DNA of 64,000 nucleotides from Lachnospiraceae bacterium (GTDB lineage: Bacteria; Bacillota; Clostridia; Lachnospirales; Lachnospiraceae): contig JAFQOW010000012.1 in NCBI GenBank assembly GCA_017412055.1, forward strand, positions 62,001-126,000. The letters run 5' to 3'. The position numbers were made by a program, and so were the translations under genes. The stretch's first letter is position 1. Each line of letters begins with the position of its first letter. The notes under the pieces are model-generated. The model searched no databases and was not told the origin of the DNA. It worked only from the letters and a program-made list of their open reading frames with translations. Shown piece by piece: positions 52,068 to 62,879 of the stretch.

Positions 52068-53102
52068 ATGAGAAAAATCAAGGTGTTAGTTGTTGAAGAT
52101 TCTTATATGTTTCGAGGAGTATTGGTTAATGGGTTGAATAGCGATTCAGGAATAGAGGTTGTGGCTACGGCAAATGACCCTTTTGAAGCTAGAGATATGA
52201 TAATTAAATATGACCCAGATGTTATGACCTTGGATGTAGAGATGCCTAAGATGGATGGTATTGAGTTTTTAAGAAAGCTTATGCCACAGCATCCTATGCC
52301 AGTAGTTATGGTTAGCTCCCTTAACAGTAAGGTTTTTGATGCACTTGATGCAGGTGCAGTAGATTTTGTAAATAAGCCATCAGGATTAACAAGAGAACAG
52401 CTTGGTGACTTTATAAAAAATGAATTGGTAACAAAAATTAAGATTGCTTCAACTGTGAAGATTAGTAATCTAAAGAAAAGTAAATATGGTGATAACAAGC
52501 ATGAACAACAAGGAGAAGGCAGCATATATAATAAGAAGGTGCTTGCCATTGGAGCCTCTACCGGTGGTACGGAGGCTATTTGTTCTGTACTTATGGGATT
52601 AAATAGAGATGTACCGGGTATGGTTATTACACAGCACATGCCGCCAGGTTTTACAAAGATGTTCGCAGATAGATTGAACAATCAGACAAGACTTAATGTG
52701 AAGGAAGCTGCCACAGGAGATATTATTAAAACTGGACATGTGCTTATTGCACCAGGTGATAAGCAGATGAAGATTGTTAAGGTTGGAGATATTTACAAGG
52801 TAGAATGCTTTAATGGACCTAGGGTCAGTGGTCATTGTCCATCAGTTGATGTGCTATTTGATTCAGTTGCAACTGCTTGTGGTAAAGATTCTATAGGAGT
52901 ACTGCTAACAGGTATGGGGGCAGATGGTGCAAAAGGACTTCTTAAAATGAAGCAGGCTGGTGCGTATACCATAGGACAGGATGAAATGAGCTGTATTGTA
53001 TATGGAATGCCAAAGGTGGCGTATGAATTAGGTGCTGTGGGATTTCAAGTAAGTCTTGATAAAATCCCTGAAAAAATATACACATTATTAACAAGAAAGT
53101 AG
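52068..53102 (+). CDS. cheB: Chemotaxis methylesterase CheB
   Basis: 344 residues from ATG 52068 after GTAGGAG. The receiver has VVEDSYMF and TLDVEMPKMDGIEF; the catalytic domain has GASTGGTEAI (Ser), TQHMPPGF (His) and LLTGMGADGAKG (Asp). It removes methyl groups from, or deamidates, MCPs when phosphorylated by CheA. It pairs with CheR for adaptation. Confidence 0.96.
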   Translation: MRKIKVLVVEDSYMFRGVLVNGLNSDSGIEVVATANDPFEARDMIIKYDPDVMTLDVEMPKMDGIEFLRKLMPQHPMPVVMVSSLNSKVFDALDAGAVDFVNKPSGLTREQLGDFIKNELVTKIKIASTVKISNLKKSKYGDNKHEQQGEGSIYNKKVLAIGASTGGTEAICSVLMGLNRDVPGMVITQHMPPGFTKMFADRLNNQTRLNVKEAATGDIIKTGHVLIAPGDKQMKIVKVGDIYKVECFNGPRVSGHCPSVDVLFDSVATACGKDSIGVLLTGMGADGAKGLLKMKQAGAYTIGQDEMSCIVYGMPKVAYELGAVGFQVSLDKIPEKIYTLLTRK

Positions 53103-53124
53103 ATATATGAAAGGAGATAAATTA

Positions 53125-53526
53125 ATGAAAATTTTATTAGCAGAGGACGATTTCGCAAGTAGAAAGTTTATGAGTAGGATTCTTAATAAGTATGGTGAAG
53201 CGGATATAACTGTTAATGGTTTAGAGGCAGTTGATGCATTTTTGATGGCGCTGGATGATGATGAGAGATATGATTTAGTTATTCTTGACGTAATGATGCC
53301 TATGCTTGATGGTTATCAGGTTCTTAGCACTATTAGAAAATTTGAGACTGATAGAAATTTCAAACCAGAGGAAAGAACAAGGGTTGTTATGACAACCGCT
53401 TTAAATGAAGAGATAAATGTTAAGAAAGCTATGGAAATTGGTTGTGATGCATACGTAGGTAAGCCAGTTAATGTAGAGAGATTTGAAATGCTTCTTAGCA
53501 AAATGGGTTTTGAACCGATTAAGTAA
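53125..53526 (+). CDS. CheY-like single-domain response regulator
   Basis: 133 residues from ATG 53125 (AAAGGAG upstream). Receiver motifs are LLAEDDFASRKFM, the phospho-acceptor in LVILDVMMPMLDGYQV, and the lysine in DAYVGKPVNVE. No output domain is attached, so it is a CheY-like diffusible signal or a phosphate sink. It sits directly ahead of cheA. Confidence 0.9.
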   Translation: MKILLAEDDFASRKFMSRILNKYGEADITVNGLEAVDAFLMALDDDERYDLVILDVMMPMLDGYQVLSTIRKFETDRNFKPEERTRVVMTTALNEEINVKKAMEIGCDAYVGKPVNVERFEMLLSKMGFEPIK

Positions 53527-53560
53527 TTAATTATTTTATATATTAGGAAGGAGGACAATA

Positions 53561-55663
53561 ATGGGACAGGAATTTAGCACGGACGGAATGCTTGATATAT
53601 TTCTTTTTGAAAGTACTCAGCTTTTAGAAAAGCTTGATGAACTTGTAATTGAAAAAAAAGATGCAGATGCATTTGATTCTGATGATATCAATGAAATTTT
53701 TAGAGTAATGCATACTATCAAGGGTTCTTCAGGAATTATGATGTTTGAAAATATCGCTAAAATATCCCATAAGCTTGAAGATATATTTTACTATATAAGA
53801 GAATCACAACCCGATAATATTCCGCATATGGAATTGGTTGGTCATGTTCTTGATGTATCAGGATTTATTTCAGAAGAGCTTGATAAGATTAAGGAAGGGG
53901 ACAATCCAGATGGTGATGAAAGTGGTCTTTTAGAGGAACTGGAAACATTTCTTAAAATGATTAAGAAAGAGATTGAAAGTGACAAGAAAAAAGAGATGCC
54001 ACCGGAAAATGTTTATGTGGCGCCAAGTCAGTTCTATATTCCACCTGTATCTACAGAAAGCAGTCATTTCTATAAGATACATATGACTTATCGAAAAGAT
54101 ACATTGATGAGTAATGTAAGAGCTTATTCAGCTACGTATGCATTAAAGGAAGTAGCAGAGGACTTATTGTTCACACCGGAGGATATTCTTACCAATGAAG
54201 CAAGTGCAGATGTTATCTTAAAGGATGGCTTTAAGATGTTACTTCAGGCACAGTGCACTAAGGAAGAAATTCTTGGAATGATTGATAGTTCAGAGGTTGA
54301 ACATATTGATATATATGAGTGTTCACCTAAGGAATATCAGTTAGGATTTGATAGCAACGATGCCATTATCGATTTGACATCTTCAGTTGAAGAAATAGAA
54401 GAAAAGGTTGCTAAAGAAAAGAAGGAACCACAGCCTGGTGATTATGTAATTAAATCAAAAGAGGTTGGTAAAGCTAAGAAGTTAGCCAAGAATGAGTCAA
54501 AGGCACCAAAGCAGACATTTATTAGTATAAATGTTGAGAAGATGGATATGCTTATGGACCTTATTGGAGAGATAGTCATAGCGGAGGCTGTTGTGGCACA
54601 AAATCCTGATTTAAAGGTACCAGGACTTGAGTTATCTAACTTTAATAAAGCTACAGCCCAGCTTATGAAGATAACATCTGATTTACAAGATGTGATAATG
54701 TCTATGAGAATGATGCCACTTAATCCTACATTCCAGAAAATGAATAGAATCGTATTTGATTCAGCAAGAAAGCTTGGAAAAGAAATAGATTTGGTGATAA
54801 GTGGTGAAAATACTGAGGTGGATAAGAATATTATCGAAAATATATCAGATCCACTTATGCATATTATAAGAAATTCTGTTGATCACGGTATTGAAACTAA
54901 GGAGGACAGAATTGCAGCTGGAAAGGATCCAAAGGGTGTTATTAAGCTTACTGCTAAGAATGAAGGTGGTAAGGTTCTTATAATCGTAGAAGATGATGGT
55001 CAGGGACTTAACAAAGAAAAGATTTTAGCAAAGGCGAGAAAGAATGGACTTATCAATAAGGATATTGAGTATTCAGATAAGGAGATTTTCCAGTTTATAA
55101 CATTGCCAGGCTTCTCCACAAAGGAAAAGGTAACAGAGCTTTCTGGTAGAGGCGTTGGAATGGACGTTGTAGTAAAGAATATAGGTAATGTAGGTGGAAC
55201 ACTTGAAATTGACAGCGAACAGGGTAAGGGTTCTACAATGACACTTAAGATACCTCTTACATTAGCTATTATTACAGGTATTGTATTAAGAATAGGTTCA
55301 TCAACTTTTGTAGTTGAGACAAGTGCAGTTAAAGAATTTATAAGGGTTTCGGAAGGAACTGTTATAGAAAATCCAACAGGAGATACAGCGGTTCGTGTAA
55401 GAGATGAGATATTGCCATTAGTTGACCTTGGTAAGAAGTATAAAATAGAAGGGTACGAACCAAATCCGGATAAGGATATTATGGCAGTGCTTGAGCATGA
55501 AGGAAAAAAGATTTGCATATATGTTTCGTCGCTTATAGGAGAGCAGGAAATCGTTGTTAAACCAATTCCGGATTATTTCAAGAAGGTACAGGGACTTTCT
55601 GGCTGTACACAGCTAGGCGATGGAAGTGTTGCTCTTATACTTGATGTGGGTGGATTAACTTAA
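53561..55663 (+). CDS. cheA: Chemotaxis histidine kinase CheA
   Basis: 700 residues. Residues 1-130 are the HPt domain with the phospho-acceptor His51 in IFRVMHTIKGSSG. A linker and CheY/CheB-docking P2-like part follow. The dimerisation domain is followed by the ATPase with MHIIRNSVDHGIE, VEDDGQGLN and GRGVGMDVV, and the C-terminal CheW-like domain (PLVDLGKKYKI). All catalytic motifs are intact. It is the signalling core of the cluster. Confidence 0.96.
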   Translation: MGQEFSTDGMLDIFLFESTQLLEKLDELVIEKKDADAFDSDDINEIFRVMHTIKGSSGIMMFENIAKISHKLEDIFYYIRESQPDNIPHMELVGHVLDVSGFISEELDKIKEGDNPDGDESGLLEELETFLKMIKKEIESDKKKEMPPENVYVAPSQFYIPPVSTESSHFYKIHMTYRKDTLMSNVRAYSATYALKEVAEDLLFTPEDILTNEASADVILKDGFKMLLQAQCTKEEILGMIDSSEVEHIDIYECSPKEYQLGFDSNDAIIDLTSSVEEIEEKVAKEKKEPQPGDYVIKSKEVGKAKKLAKNESKAPKQTFISINVEKMDMLMDLIGEIVIAEAVVAQNPDLKVPGLELSNFNKATAQLMKITSDLQDVIMSMRMMPLNPTFQKMNRIVFDSARKLGKEIDLVISGENTEVDKNIIENISDPLMHIIRNSVDHGIETKEDRIAAGKDPKGVIKLTAKNEGGKVLIIVEDDGQGLNKEKILAKARKNGLINKDIEYSDKEIFQFITLPGFSTKEKVTELSGRGVGMDVVVKNIGNVGGTLEIDSEQGKGSTMTLKIPLTLAIITGIVLRIGSSTFVVETSAVKEFIRVSEGTVIENPTGDTAVRVRDEILPLVDLGKKYKIEGYEPNPDKDIMAVLEHEGKKICIYVSSLIGEQEIVVKPIPDYFKKVQGLSGCTQLGDGSVALILDVGGLT

Positions 55664-55710
55664 AATTTTAGCTACATAATATGTTGAAATGTAGCAGAAG
55701 GGACATTTGT

Positions 55711-56961
55711 ATGAAAAAATATAAAGATTGGAAAGTATCGACTAAAATATCATCTTTAATTGTTTTAACAGTAATTTTAAATGCTTTAATTACAAGCCTT
55801 GCGAAAGATTTTCTTGAGAGAAAAGAATTATATACAGGCAGCTATGGAGACCATGCAAAAATATTTTTGATTGTTGTATCATTTGTTTTTACTGTAATAA
55901 TCATCGTCAGTGGGTTTATTATTCGAAAGTCTATAAAAGATCCTATAGATGAAATATTGAAAGCAATAAAAATAATTGGAGATGGAGGGGTTGATATTGA
56001 GATAAAAAAAATCAATAATGATGAATTTGGTATTATTATTGATGCTCTTAATGAAACCGTTGCGAGTATTAAAGAAGATGCAGGTATAGCTAAGAAGATT
56101 GCTAAAGGTGATTTGTCTATGAGAATCGTACCTAAGAGCAATATTGATGAATTAGGTCAATCGTTTAAATTGCTTCTTGATGATCAAAATCAGATACTTG
56201 GAAGTATAAAGGAAGCATCTATGCAGGTTACAACTGGTTCGGAACAGGTTGCATCAGCTAGCCAATCCCTTGCATCAGGCTCTACACAACAGGCAAGTGC
56301 GCTTGAACAGGTTTCAGCGGCTATTGAAGAGATATCACATAGAACTAAGAATAATGCCGCAGAAGTTAATGTGGCTAACAATCTTGTTATGGAAGCAAAA
56401 GAAGGTGTTGTTAAAGGTAATAACCAAATGCAGGATATGATGATTGCTATGGATGAGATTAATAAATCATCTGTTGATATATCAAAGATTATTAAGGTTA
56501 TTGATGATATAGCTTTCCAGACAAATATATTAGCGCTTAATGCAGCTGTAGAAGCTGCGAGAGCAGGTTCATATGGTAAGGGCTTTGCAGTTGTAGCGGA
56601 GGAAGTAAGAAATCTAGCTGCTAAGAGTGCTAAGGCTGCAAGTGAAACAGCAGAGCTTATTGAAAATTCAATAGAAAAGGTTGAAAAGGGTTCGGCTATT
56701 GCAGCAGAAACAGGTAAGGCATTATCGGAGATTGTATATAATATTGATAAGATAGTAGATATTATAAGTGGAGTAGCTGTTGCTTCAAACGAACAAGCTA
56801 CAGCGATAACACAGATAGATACAGCTTTAGGGCAAGTATCACAGGTTGTTCAAAGTAATTCTGCTACAAGCGAGGAATGTGCAGCTGCCAGTGAAGAATT
56901 GTCAAATCAGGCAATAAGATTACGTGAGCTTATATCAGGATTTAAGCTTAGAGGTTTATAA
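55711..56961 (+). CDS. Methyl-accepting chemotaxis protein 1, no large sensor domain
   Basis: 416 residues from ATG 55711 (AGAAGGG upstream). Two membrane segments (about 14-30 and 43-68) enclose only some 15-20 extracytoplasmic residues. A HAMP region follows and then the full methyl-accepting hairpin with [20 protein letters not shown] and [13 protein letters not shown]. With almost no periplasmic domain it must sense the membrane, a partner or a cytoplasmic cue. It ends FKLRGL without the C-terminal peptide found in MCPs 2 and 3. Confidence 0.93.
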   Translation: MKKYKDWKVSTKISSLIVLTVILNALITSLAKDFLERKELYTGSYGDHAKIFLIVVSFVFTVIIIVSGFIIRKSIKDPIDEILKAIKIIGDGGVDIEIKKINNDEFGIIIDALNETVASIKEDAGIAKKIAKGDLSMRIVPKSNIDELGQSFKLLLDDQNQILGSIKEASMQVTTGSEQVASASQSLASGSTQQASALEQVSAAIEEISHRTKNNAAEVNVANNLVMEAKEGVVKGNNQMQDMMIAMDEINKSSVDISKIIKVIDDIAFQTNILALNAAVEAARAGSYGKGFAVVAEEVRNLAAKSAKAASETAELIENSIEKVEKGSAIAAETGKALSEIVYNIDKIVDIISGVAVASNEQATAITQIDTALGQVSQVVQSNSATSEECAAASEELSNQAIRLRELISGFKLRGL

Positions 56962-56998
56962 AAGACTCATAATTAAGACATAAAACGGGAGGTATAGA

Positions 56999-58357
56999 AT
57001 GTTAATTACGACAAAAATAATGAAAAATATGAAAGTGCGAACAAAAGTTAGGATGCTTGTAGGGTTAGCTTTTGCAGTAATTGTATTATTAACTATGCAG
57101 ATAGTGTCCATATCAGAAAAAATAGGAACTTATGTAGGGCTTTCAGCAGAAGAATTAGAAAAGAAGGCCAATATAATCGTTACTCAGGGAATTATAACAG
57201 GTATAGTTTTTGAATTGGCAATTATTGGGTTAGGTGTTTATGTAGCGAGAACGATAGGTATTAACCTTAAGAAAATTGTGGATGCAATTAAAATAGTTAG
57301 TGATGGTGGCGTTGAGGTAGAATTAATCAAAGATTCAAATGATGAATTTGGCGAAATAATAGATGCGATAAATGAAATGGTAAATTCCGTGGAACATAAT
57401 GCTCGTATAGCATATAATATTTCCGATGGTGACTTATCTATGAATGTAGTTCCGAGAACAGATATAGATGTATTGGGTATAGCATTTAAAAAGTTGGTAG
57501 ATGATAATAATTACATATTAGGAAATATCAGAGAAGCATCTATGCAGGTTACAACTGGTTCAGAACAGGTGGCATCAGCAAGTCAGTCATTGGCGCAGGG
57601 CTCTACAGAACAGGCGAGCTCTCTTGAACAAATCACATCATCTATAAGTGATATTGCTGACAGAACTAAGGCAAATGCTGAACAGGCAAACAATGCTAAT
57701 AAGCTTGTAAATGAAGCAAAAGAAGATGCGAAAAAAGGTAATGTTCAGATGGGTGAAATGATTGATGCAATGCATGATATTAATCACGCCTCTGAAAATA
57801 TTTCAAAGATTATAAAGGTAATTGATGATATAGCATTCCAGACAAATATTTTAGCACTTAATGCTGCGGTAGAAGCAGCTAGAGCTGGTGTTCATGGTAA
57901 GGGCTTTGCTGTAGTAGCAGAGGAAGTAAGAAATCTTGCCGGCAAAAGTGCTCAGGCTGCCAATGAAACAGCAGAGCTTATAGAGGATTCTATAGCTAAA
58001 ATATCAAAGGGTTCAAAGCTTGCCGAGGATACAGCTATAGCTCTTGAAACTATTGTTGTAAATATTGAAAAAATTGTAGAATTAATAAGCAATATTGCCG
58101 ATGCATCAAACGAGCAGGCTACAGCTATTACGCAGATTGATCAAGCATTAGGACAAGTATCACATGTAGTGCAAAGTAATTCAGCTACAAGTGAGGAATG
58201 TGCGGCGGCTAGTGAGGAGCTTTCAAATCAGGCAATGAGATTAAGAGAATTAATTGCTAAATTCAAACTTAGAGCTGAGGAAATATCATATTATAAGAAT
58301 GATTCATTAAGTGGCAATGAAAATATAATTTCTCTTGGTGGATTTGGAAAATATTAA
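56999..58357 (+). CDS. Methyl-accepting chemotaxis protein 2, no large sensor domain
   Basis: 452 residues with GGGAGG ahead of ATG 56999. The two membrane segments (about 17-37 and 57-80) are separated by about 20 residues. HAMP and a complete signalling hairpin follow, close in sequence to MCPs 1 and 3. After the hairpin is a flexible tail that ends [10 protein letters not shown], shared almost exactly with MCP 3, which suggests a tether or recruitment peptide, as the pentapeptide of enteric receptors does for CheR. Confidence 0.93.
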   Translation: MLITTKIMKNMKVRTKVRMLVGLAFAVIVLLTMQIVSISEKIGTYVGLSAEELEKKANIIVTQGIITGIVFELAIIGLGVYVARTIGINLKKIVDAIKIVSDGGVEVELIKDSNDEFGEIIDAINEMVNSVEHNARIAYNISDGDLSMNVVPRTDIDVLGIAFKKLVDDNNYILGNIREASMQVTTGSEQVASASQSLAQGSTEQASSLEQITSSISDIADRTKANAEQANNANKLVNEAKEDAKKGNVQMGEMIDAMHDINHASENISKIIKVIDDIAFQTNILALNAAVEAARAGVHGKGFAVVAEEVRNLAGKSAQAANETAELIEDSIAKISKGSKLAEDTAIALETIVVNIEKIVELISNIADASNEQATAITQIDQALGQVSHVVQSNSATSEECAAASEELSNQAMRLRELIAKFKLRAEEISYYKNDSLSGNENIISLGGFGKY

Positions 58358-58377
58358 TTGGAATAGGAGGTATAAAA

Positions 58378-58902
58378 GTGAGCGATATTATAGAAGAATT
58401 AATTGAAGAAGATACACAGAAAGGTATGTATATGACCTTCAAGTCTGGACGTGAGCATTTTGGTATTGCTATAAAGTATGTAAATGAAATTATAGGAATA
58501 CAAAAAATTACAGCCATTCCTGAATCAGAAGAATACATAAAAGGTCTTATTAATTTAAGGGGCAAGATTATTCCTGTTATCGATGTTAGGCTTAGATTTA
58601 AGCAAGAACCATTGGAGTATAACGATAGAACATGCATTATCATCATAGATGTACAGTCTACAGTTATTGGCTTAATCGTTGAAAAAATTGAAGAGGTAGT
58701 AACTATTCCGGATGAATGTATTGATCCACCACCAAAGCTTGTTCATGGAAATGCAATGAATAAGTATGTATGGGGCTTAGGTAAGCTCAGTGATGATGTT
58801 AAGCTTCTTCTTGATCCAGATAAGCTAATAAAGGATGAAGATTTAGAATTTATGGAAGACGCTGCTGAAACAGCTCAAGCTGAGGAAGATGCTGTAGAGT
58901 AA
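58378..58902 (+). CDS. cheW: Coupling protein CheW
   Basis: 174 residues from GTG 58378 after AGGAGG. The CheW fold shows GREHFGIAIKYVNEIIGIQ, then GLINLRGKIIPVIDVRLRF, and a VIGLIVEKIEEVVTI strand. A short acidic tail follows. It links MCP tips to CheA. Its location between receptor genes, and not next to cheA, is unusual but still inside the cluster. Confidence 0.95.
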   Translation: MSDIIEELIEEDTQKGMYMTFKSGREHFGIAIKYVNEIIGIQKITAIPESEEYIKGLINLRGKIIPVIDVRLRFKQEPLEYNDRTCIIIIDVQSTVIGLIVEKIEEVVTIPDECIDPPPKLVHGNAMNKYVWGLGKLSDDVKLLLDPDKLIKDEDLEFMEDAAETAQAEEDAVE

Positions 58903-58923
58903 AGACGTGTAATGGAGGGTCAT

Positions 58924-60285
58924 ATGATTAAAAAGATAAAAAATGCAAAGATTACAACAAAGGTTGTAAGTTTGATAGGGTTGTCTGTGTTATTTATGAT
59001 TATTTTTGCTGTATTATTGTTTATGGTTATTGGTAATGCAGTTGAATGGTTTGGAGGAGATAAAGCAAGTAATTATATTAGAAGCTTTACTGTATTTTCA
59101 TTTTTAGTTATGGTTTTAGGACTTATATCTATTGTAGGTTTAGGTGTGTATGTATCACGTTCAATTAGAATGTCACTTAAGCAGATTGTTAAAGCCATTA
59201 AGATAGTTGGTGAAGGTGGCGTGGATGTAGAACTTAAAAAGTTTTGCAATGATGAATTCGGTGAAATTGTAGATGCATTGCTTGAAACTGTTGGTCATAT
59301 CAAAGATGATGCAGAGGTTGCATATCAGATAGCTGAAGGCGACTTATCAATGACAATTACACCTAGAAGTGATATAGATGTTTTAGGAAATGCCTTTAAT
59401 AAACTTGTAACAGATCAAAATCATATTCTTGGAAATATAAAGGAAGCATCAATGCAGGTTACAACAGGCTCTGAACAGGTTGCGTCTGCCAGCCAGTCTT
59501 TAGCGCAAGGTTCAACAATGCAGGCTAGTTCACTTGAAGAAATTACAGCATCTATTAGCGAAATAGCAGATAGAACAAAGGTGAATGCATCACAGGCTAA
59601 TAATGCTAATGACCTTGTACGTGAGGCTAAGGAAGGTGCTGTGCGTGGCAATGCTCAGATGGGCGAGATGATTGATGCCATGAATGATATTAATAATTCT
59701 TCTGAGAATATTTCAAAGATTATTAAGGTTATTGATGATATTGCATTCCAGACAAATATTCTTGCACTTAATGCTGCAGTGGAGGCTGCAAGAGCTGGCG
59801 CTCATGGAAAGGGATTTGCAGTAGTTGCTGAGGAAGTTAGAAATCTTGCAGGCAAGAGCGCACAGGCTGCCAGTGAAACCGCAGAGCTTATAGAAGATTC
59901 TATCTCGAAGATTGCTAAAGGCTCTAAGCTTGCAGAAAATACAGCAAAGGCCCTTGATACAATTGTTGGAAATATTGATAAGATAGTAGAGCTTATAAGT
60001 AATATTGCATTAGCTTCAAATGAGCAGGCCACAGCCATAACGCAGATTGACCAGGCTATAGGACAGGTATCAGATGTAGTTCAGAGTAATTCTGCTACAA
60101 GTGAACAGTGCGCTGCTGCCAGTGAAGAGTTATCAAATCAGGCACACAGATTACGTGAGCTTATAGCTAACTTTAAGTTACAGTCTTATAATCAGCCATA
60201 TTACAGAGAAGATTCTTTTATGAAAGAGGAAAAAATTGATAATGAATCAATTATTTCTCTTGGAAGCGGTTTTGGCAAATATTAA
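58924..60285 (+). CDS. Methyl-accepting chemotaxis protein 3, no large sensor domain
   Basis: About 453 residues; ATG 58924 is preferred because GGAGGG precedes it, although ATG 58912 is in frame. Two membrane segments (near residues 13-35 and 54-79) enclose a short loop. HAMP and signalling hairpin ([20 protein letters not shown]) are close to MCP 2. The tail ends [11 protein letters not shown], like MCP 2. The three receptors look like duplicates within the cluster. Confidence 0.93.
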   Translation: MIKKIKNAKITTKVVSLIGLSVLFMIIFAVLLFMVIGNAVEWFGGDKASNYIRSFTVFSFLVMVLGLISIVGLGVYVSRSIRMSLKQIVKAIKIVGEGGVDVELKKFCNDEFGEIVDALLETVGHIKDDAEVAYQIAEGDLSMTITPRSDIDVLGNAFNKLVTDQNHILGNIKEASMQVTTGSEQVASASQSLAQGSTMQASSLEEITASISEIADRTKVNASQANNANDLVREAKEGAVRGNAQMGEMIDAMNDINNSSENISKIIKVIDDIAFQTNILALNAAVEAARAGAHGKGFAVVAEEVRNLAGKSAQAASETAELIEDSISKIAKGSKLAENTAKALDTIVGNIDKIVELISNIALASNEQATAITQIDQAIGQVSDVVQSNSATSEQCAAASEELSNQAHRLRELIANFKLQSYNQPYYREDSFMKEEKIDNESIISLGSGFGKY

Positions 60286-60302
60286 AGAAGGTAGTGATAA
60301 AC

Positions 60303-61778
60303 ATGGAAAATATGTTTATGGGGTTGACAAGCTGTAGTAAGCGTTATTGTAGCTTGGTAATGGAAATTACTGAAGAGATAATTATATTTTTTAATATAAA
60401 AGGTAAAGTAATATCTGCCAATAATGCGGCTTGTAGTAAATTAGGATATAAATCAAATGAAATAAGCGGAATGAGTCTTATGGATATTTTTGATAACACT
60501 TTTTCCATAAACGATTATGGTAATGTAGTTCTTCCAATTATGGACAGTGACGGAACTATAATGAGTGTTATGTATAAGAAAAATATGACTTGTTTCGATG
60601 TACAAATGCGCATAAAAACATGGATTGATGATATGGGTAATTATGTTGGCGCAGTAAGTGCCAATGAAACGGTTTTAATAAAAAGCGCAGAGAAACAGTT
60701 AAATATTGCAAAAGAAGAACAAAAAATCACAGAACAGATTCGTACGGAATTCGTGGCGAATGTTACTCATGAATTAAGAACACCGCTTAATGGAATAATT
60801 GGTCATGTAAAGGATTTAAGAAGCATTGGATTAAATGACAATCAGATTTCATCTATAGAGATTATAGAACATTGTGCAGATAATATGATGAAGCTTATTA
60901 ATAATATTTTGGATTTCTCTAAGCTGGAGGCTGGAAAATACCTCTTGGATGAAAGAGAATGTCAGTTTAGTAAGTTTGTTGACCATATTGTAGCAACGCA
61001 TATAAAAACTATAGATGAGAAGGGCTTAAAGCTTGTTCTTAATGTAGATAGAGATATTCCGGAATATGTTATTTGTGATGAGCTGGCGCTTAGTAGAATT
61101 GTGAATAACCTTATGTCAAATGCTGTTAAATTTACGTCAGTAGGACATATTATGTTTCAGATTACAAAAGCAAGTGAGACGGATTCTTATGTTGAATTGT
61201 TCTTTATGGTTATTGATTCTGGAATAGGTATATCTGAGGAGGAAAAGAATAAACTCTTTAAGGAATTCTCCCAGGTTGATGCTTCTGTTACAAGAAAATA
61301 TGGTGGAACAGGTCTAGGTTTATCTATTACAAAGCAGCTTGTAGAGATGATGAACGGAAAGATAAATGTAGATAGTACAAAGGGACTAGGAAGTACGTTC
61401 TCGTTTAATGTTGTGTTAAAGAAGAGTGATAAATCAGAAAATATTGATGAAAATAACTTCACATTCTCAGATAATGTTTCTAGAGTAGAAGGTGAAGTAG
61501 TGGAAGATAATAATTTCTTTGAGGTCAATAATTTTGGTTCGGATGAAAATTTGGCAGAAATTAGAAAGAATATGGAAAAGCTGGCGATTACCATAGAAAT
61601 GCATAATTTTGAAAAGGCCGAAATGTTTGCTTCAAATGTAAAGGAATTGGTGGCGGGTCAGGACGAAGAGCTTGATAGAATGATATTTAGAATTATTTTA
61701 TCCGTCAGAAAGGCTAATTATGAAAAATCCTTTGAATTACTTGAAAAACTAAAGGAAAAGATAGCGCAAATTATTTAG
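60303..61778 (+). CDS. PAS-domain histidine kinase
   Basis: About 491 residues (ATG 60303; GTG 60294 is also possible). An N-terminal PAS-like domain (residues about 20-120) is followed by a coiled linker, then the dimerisation box FVANVTHELRTPLNG with His156. A complete ATPase follows with RIVNNLMSNAVKF, DSGIGISEEEKNKLF and GGTGLGLSITKQL. The last 85 residues are a separate helical tail with a NFEKAEMFASNVKE run, possibly HPt-like in fold but with no clear histidine box. No membrane segments, so it is cytoplasmic. Its partner could be the receiver-HD protein next door. Confidence 0.9.
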   Translation: MENMFMGLTSCSKRYCSLVMEITEEIIIFFNIKGKVISANNAACSKLGYKSNEISGMSLMDIFDNTFSINDYGNVVLPIMDSDGTIMSVMYKKNMTCFDVQMRIKTWIDDMGNYVGAVSANETVLIKSAEKQLNIAKEEQKITEQIRTEFVANVTHELRTPLNGIIGHVKDLRSIGLNDNQISSIEIIEHCADNMMKLINNILDFSKLEAGKYLLDERECQFSKFVDHIVATHIKTIDEKGLKLVLNVDRDIPEYVICDELALSRIVNNLMSNAVKFTSVGHIMFQITKASETDSYVELFFMVIDSGIGISEEEKNKLFKEFSQVDASVTRKYGGTGLGLSITKQLVEMMNGKINVDSTKGLGSTFSFNVVLKKSDKSENIDENNFTFSDNVSRVEGEVVEDNNFFEVNNFGSDENLAEIRKNMEKLAITIEMHNFEKAEMFASNVKELVAGQDEELDRMIFRIILSVRKANYEKSFELLEKLKEKIAQII

Positions 61779-61804
61779 AAACTTATGATTAAAGGGTGAT
61801 AGAC

Positions 61805-62863
61805 GTGGAAAATAATATCATAAATGAAAAAAATGTTTTAGTAGTAGACGATATTTTTGAAAACTTATTAATTCTTAAAAGAATGCTCGAGAAAAGCGGA
61901 TACAAGCCGCTTACAGCATCTTCAGCAAAGGATGCATTGGAGATGATTAAAGTAAAACCACCTCAGCTTATTTTATTAGATGTATATATGCCTGAGATGG
62001 ATGGTTTTGAACTATGCGAAATTCTTAAACAAGATATAAAGACAAGAGAAATACCTATTATTTTTATTTCCGGTGGTATGTCAAAGGAAGATAAAATTAA
62101 GGGTTTTAAATTGGGCGCGGTAGATTTTATAAATAAACCATTTGAGGCAGAAGAGGTATCTTTAAGAGTCAATAATCATATTCAGATATATGAGATGAAG
62201 ACGAATATGGAGAATTACAATAAACAGCTAAATAAAATGGTTAAAGACCATGCTATGAAGATAAAGGAAGAACAACGCAACACTATAGTTGCTCTAAAGA
62301 AAATGTTCTTTTTACATTTTCCAGATTCAGAAGCTACATTTAAAAATATTGCATATAACTGTAGATTTTTAGCACAGGCATTAGAATTTTCGGAAAAATA
62401 TGAAAAGGTGATAAATCAACATCTTATCGATAATATAGAGGAAGCAGTAATACTTCATGATATTGGAAGAATTGATAAGGTTATTTCTTATGAGGATAAG
62501 GAAAATTGCCATGAGTTAGTCGGTGCAAAATTTTTAGAACAGTTATCATTTTTGTCTGAGCATAATGAATTATTGTCTTTATCTGCAGAAGTGGCTAAAA
62601 CTCACAATGAAAAGTGGGATGGTTCAGGAGTTCCTTTGGGATTATCAGGGGAAAATATTCCACTAGTTTCAAGAATATTCGCAGTATGTAATGGGTTCGA
62701 GAATGCTTGTGTTGAATATCGTATTAGAAATATGGGGGCGGATGAAACTTCTATACGAGAATATGCTATTGAAAAAGTAATTGAGATGTCAGGAACAAAA
62801 CTTGAATCAGGTATTGTGGATGTGTTTAAACAGGTATCACGTCAGTTTTCTATTTTAAAATAA
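61805..62863 (+). CDS. Receiver fused to an HD-GYP-like domain
   Basis: 352 residues from GTG 61805 (AAAGGGTGA ahead). The receiver has VLVVDDIFENLLIL, LLDVYMPEMDG and the lysine in DFINKPFEAEEV. After a coiled linker comes an HD-type domain with LHDIGRID and THNEKWDGSGVPLGLSGE. In HD-GYP proteins the last box is HxxxxDGxGYP; here GVP replaces GYP, so cyclic-di-GMP hydrolysis may be reduced or changed. Probably phosphorylated by the kinase encoded just upstream, 26 bases away. Confidence 0.9.
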   Translation: MENNIINEKNVLVVDDIFENLLILKRMLEKSGYKPLTASSAKDALEMIKVKPPQLILLDVYMPEMDGFELCEILKQDIKTREIPIIFISGGMSKEDKIKGFKLGAVDFINKPFEAEEVSLRVNNHIQIYEMKTNMENYNKQLNKMVKDHAMKIKEEQRNTIVALKKMFFLHFPDSEATFKNIAYNCRFLAQALEFSEKYEKVINQHLIDNIEEAVILHDIGRIDKVISYEDKENCHELVGAKFLEQLSFLSEHNELLSLSAEVAKTHNEKWDGSGVPLGLSGENIPLVSRIFAVCNGFENACVEYRIRNMGADETSIREYAIEKVIEMSGTKLESGIVDVFKQVSRQFSILK

Positions 62864-62879
62864 TAAAAAGGTATTTAAT

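Noticed and set aside
52103-52681. 192-codon frame antisense to cheB
   Set aside because: Mirror of a strongly coding region; serine-rich nonsense composition and no ribosome site.
55000-55518. 172-codon frame antisense to cheA
   Set aside because: Shadow of the conserved CheA catalytic and CheW-like domains.
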